From JAEUMW01 sp039807745 (GTDB lineage Bacteria > Pseudomonadota > Gammaproteobacteria > Burkholderiales > JAEUMW01), in contig JBDHRV010000179.1 of NCBI GenBank assembly GCA_039807745.1, positions 1-6,018 on the forward strand: a stretch of 6,018 bases of DNA, given 5' to 3'. The translations under genes were made by a program, and so were the position numbers. Below the pieces are notes generated by a model. It saw only the letters and a program-made list of their open reading frames with translations. It did not search any database and was not told the DNA's origin. This document shows, one piece after another, positions 5,872 through 6,018 of this stretch. How positions within the stretch are numbered: the first letter of the stretch is position 1; the number at the start of each line of letters is the position of its first letter.

Positions 5872-6018
5872 GGGCGAACTGATCCTTTACAGCACCGAGG
5901 ACGGCGCGGCGACTATCGGCCTGCGGGCCGTGGACGGCACTGTTTGGCTGAGCCAGCGGGAAATCGCGGAGCTGTTCGACAAGGACGTGCGCACCGTGAA
6001 CGAGCACATCCGCAACGT
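5864..6018 (+). CDS. rhuM: RhuM-family protein, N-terminal part, cut by window end
   Basis: Only the first 51 codons are visible. The N-terminus matches the RhuM (virulence protein) family pattern: GELILYSTEDG at 4-14, then TVWLSQREIAELFDKDVRTV at 26-45 and HIRN at 48-51. The second segment looks like a helix-turn-helix-type DNA-binding motif. RhuM is named from a Salmonella pathogenicity-island gene; its biochemical role is not settled, and relatives often sit inside type I RM operons between hsdM and hsdS/hsdR. The ATG overlaps the end of hsdM by 8 nt, with AAGGAG at 5848-5853 placed 10 nt upstream, so it is probably co-translated. The full protein is usually over 300 aa; whether this copy is intact cannot be told. 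Confidence 0.8.
   Translation, partial: MSEGELILYSTEDGAATIGLRAVDGTVWLSQREIAELFDKDVRTVNEHIRN

Noticed and set aside
4845..5882. A 345-codon plus-strand frame inside hsdM
   Set aside because: Its translation is arginine-, glycine- and proline-rich without motifs, and hsdM in the other frame has all methyltransferase motifs intact.

Overview
This is a GC-rich window (roughly 60% G+C by eye) with tightly packed, overlapping plus-strand genes. It most likely comes from an alphaproteobacterium: the third gene matches the RepB C-terminal partition family typical of that class, and the codon use is GC-rich throughout. Serine recombinase, partition-like proteins and a restriction-modification (RM) locus side by side indicate an accessory region such as an integrative element, genomic island or plasmid. 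No rRNA, tRNA or CRISPR array was seen.

Left module (about 31-3427): three genes that look translationally coupled. They are a large serine recombinase with a TTG start (524 aa), a ParB/RepB-like protein (302 aa) and a second ParB-like protein with a RepB C-terminal region (305 aa). The gene junctions overlap by 1 nt and 4 nt. The recombinase start also overlaps the stop of a reading frame entering from outside the window, so the operon probably begins further upstream. No ParA ATPase is visible. The recombinase has an intact catalytic domain and recombinase domain but no zinc ribbon; in its place is a C-terminal region of different type.

Intergenic region (3428-3751): no convincing gene, but several inverted repeats. 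The strongest is a perfect 12+12 bp inverted repeat at 3608-3649 followed by a short T run, best read as a terminator for the left operon, with an att-like site as a weaker alternative. A perfect TTGACA -35 box follows at 3695. A hairpin at 3721-3744 includes the Shine-Dalgarno sequence of the next gene. The predicted transcription start lies inside that hairpin, so read-through RNA would mask the ribosome binding site and local transcripts would not.

Right module (3752-6018): the start of a type I RM operon. It holds a half-length, single-TRD specificity subunit (HsdS, 201 aa), a complete methyltransferase subunit (HsdM, 505 aa) and the first 51 codons of a RhuM-family gene cut by the window edge. 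The genes overlap by 4 nt and 8 nt. An hsdR, and possibly a second hsdS, would be expected downstream but cannot be seen.

Taken together (inference), the left module could mobilise or maintain an element and the right module could be its defence or stabilising cargo. The most unusual parts are the recombinase plus two ParB-like proteins without ParA, and the apparent translation guard in front of hsdS.
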